Assembly: GCA_955652195.1 (NCBI GenBank)
Contig: CATPBC010000468.1
Span: forward strand, 1-5,496
Source of the DNA: an uncultured Xanthobacteraceae bacterium
GTDB taxonomy: Bacteria; Pseudomonadota; Alphaproteobacteria; Rhizobiales; Xanthobacteraceae
DNA: 5,496 bases
Direction: 5' to 3'
The first letter of the stretch is position 1. Each line of letters starts with the position of its first letter. Below the pieces are notes generated by a model that was not told the DNA's origin, did no database searches, and was given only the letters and a program-made list of their open reading frames with translations. A program made the position numbers and the translations under genes. Positions 4,952 through 5,496 of the stretch are shown here, one piece after another.

Positions 4952-5496
4952 TCAGTAATAAAACACGTCGTAAACGACCTCGACGACTTCGCCGCTCGTG
5001 AGATCGATCAGGAGCAGGTCCGGCCCATAGCGCACCCATTGATAGTCGGGCGGCGGCGGCGGGAAGTCGAGCAGGTCCCAATCGGTGTACCAATAATCGC
5101 GCACTAGGAAGACCGGCGGCAGGAACGCCCCGATTTCCCAGCGCCGATAGCCCCAACCTGGCGGATAGACAAACGGTGCACTCCGGACGCGCTCGAACGA
5201 GCGGCCGCGATAAAAGAACTGCGCCCCGCCGGGACGGCCAAATTCCGCCCGCGGATGCGGCTCACCCGGGCGGACAAACTCAGCGCCCGGATGCGGCTCA
5301 CCGGGGTGGACAAACTCGGCGCCCGGATGCGGCTCACCGGGGTGGACAAACTCCGGATGCGGTCCGCCCGGACGCACGATTTCGGCTCCCGATCGCGGCA
5401 TGCCGGGATGGATGCCCTCGCCTCCTGGATGCGGACCGGGAGTGATGATCTGCGCTCCCGGCGGCGCGCCGGTGTTCGGCCCGCGCGGCGCAACAA
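4952..5496 (-). CDS. RcnB-family protein with Pro/His-rich tandem repeats (N-terminus outside window)
   Basis: The reading frame is open through the right window edge and ends at TGA 4952-4954, leaving 181 or so C-terminal residues. The last 70 residues have the RcnB-type pattern: YRRWEIGAFLPPVFL, aromatic residues around YWYTDWDLLDF, then PPPPPDYQWVRYGPDLLLID and a final SGEVVEVVYDVFYY. Family members are periplasmic; E. coli RcnB takes part in nickel/cobalt homeostasis, but many alphaproteobacterial relatives have no proven role. Before this lies a low-complexity region of 12-residue repeats close to PGEPHPGAEFVH, rich in His, Pro, Glu and Gly. This could bind metal or act as an extended spacer; both are inferred. 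A signal peptide is expected upstream but not visible. The ATG at 5401 falls within the repeats and is not the true start. The hydrolase gene follows after 149 bases. Confidence 0.8.
   Translation of the reverse strand, partial: VAPRGPNTGAPPGAQIITPGPHPGGEGIHPGMPRSGAEIVRPGGPHPEFVHPGEPHPGAEFVHPGEPHPGAEFVRPGEPHPRAEFGRPGGAQFFYRGRSFERVRSAPFVYPPGWGYRRWEIGAFLPPVFLVRDYWYTDWDLLDFPPPPPDYQWVRYGPDLLLIDLTSGEVVEVVYDVFYY
5229..5460. repeat. 36-base in-frame tandem repeat in the rcnB-like gene
   Basis: Units begin at 5253, 5289, 5325 (shortened to 30 bases), 5355, 5391 and 5427, with a degenerate copy before 5253. The units at 5253 and 5289 differ at only a few bases, and the 5289 and 5325 units are identical over 29 bases. 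The outer units are much more diverged. Each full unit encodes 12 residues, and the 6-base deletion keeps the frame. The near-identity of the central copies points to recent duplication or recombination. Confidence 0.85.

Noticed and set aside
4803..5156. N-terminal extension of the hydrolase by 118 residues
   Set aside because: The extension overlaps the RcnB-like gene, has no family similarity, and the strong AAGGAG site lies before ATG 4802.
5253..5426. CRISPR-like regular repeats
   Set aside because: The repeats are contiguous 36-base units without unique spacers and encode an in-frame 12-residue repeat.

Overview
The window is GC-rich chromosomal DNA that looks alphaproteobacterial, most likely Hyphomicrobiales of the Bradyrhizobium/Rhodopseudomonas kind. 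This is inferred from codon use, an Flp pilin/CpaA pair, RcnB-type proteins with proline/histidine-rich repeats, a NudC-sugar kinase pair and palindromic intergenic repeats. The genus cannot be fixed from the sequence alone.

Layout from left to right: (1) positions 2-241 on the plus strand hold the C-terminal end of a Rieske-type aromatic ring-hydroxylating oxygenase alpha subunit. Every other gene is on the minus strand. (2) Positions 272-1023 hold a two-gene pilus unit: flp (short pilin) is transcribed first, then cpaA (prepilin peptidase), with a terminator-like hairpin between them. (3) Positions 1024-1286 are non-coding, with the probable flp promoter, two inverted repeats and a possible lrp terminator. 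(4) Positions 1287-1748 hold an Lrp/AsnC regulator with a small inverted repeat just before its start. (5) Positions 1778-3764 hold a PfkB-family sugar kinase and the NAD(H) pyrophosphatase NudC, overlapping by 17 bases. (6) Positions 3734-3896 hold two related long inverted repeats arranged as mirror images; the first contains the nudC start codon and ribosome-binding region in its loop. (7) Positions 3945-4802 hold a nitrilase-superfamily carbon-nitrogen hydrolase with a good ribosome-binding site and a plausible sigma70 promoter. (8) Positions 4952-5496 hold the 3' part of an RcnB-family protein with 12-residue tandem repeats, cut by the window edge.

Most genes belong to known families and do not form one pathway. 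NudC and the kinase are probably translationally coupled. Flp and CpaA are pilin and processing enzyme of a Tad-type pilus whose other parts are not in the window. I do not see a new defence, mobile or biosynthetic system. The most unusual structure is the mirror-image repeat pair upstream of nudC. It shows compensatory base changes and supplies the start codon and first ten or so codons of nudC. A second point of interest is the nitrilase-like protein, which has arginine where the catalytic lysine is expected.
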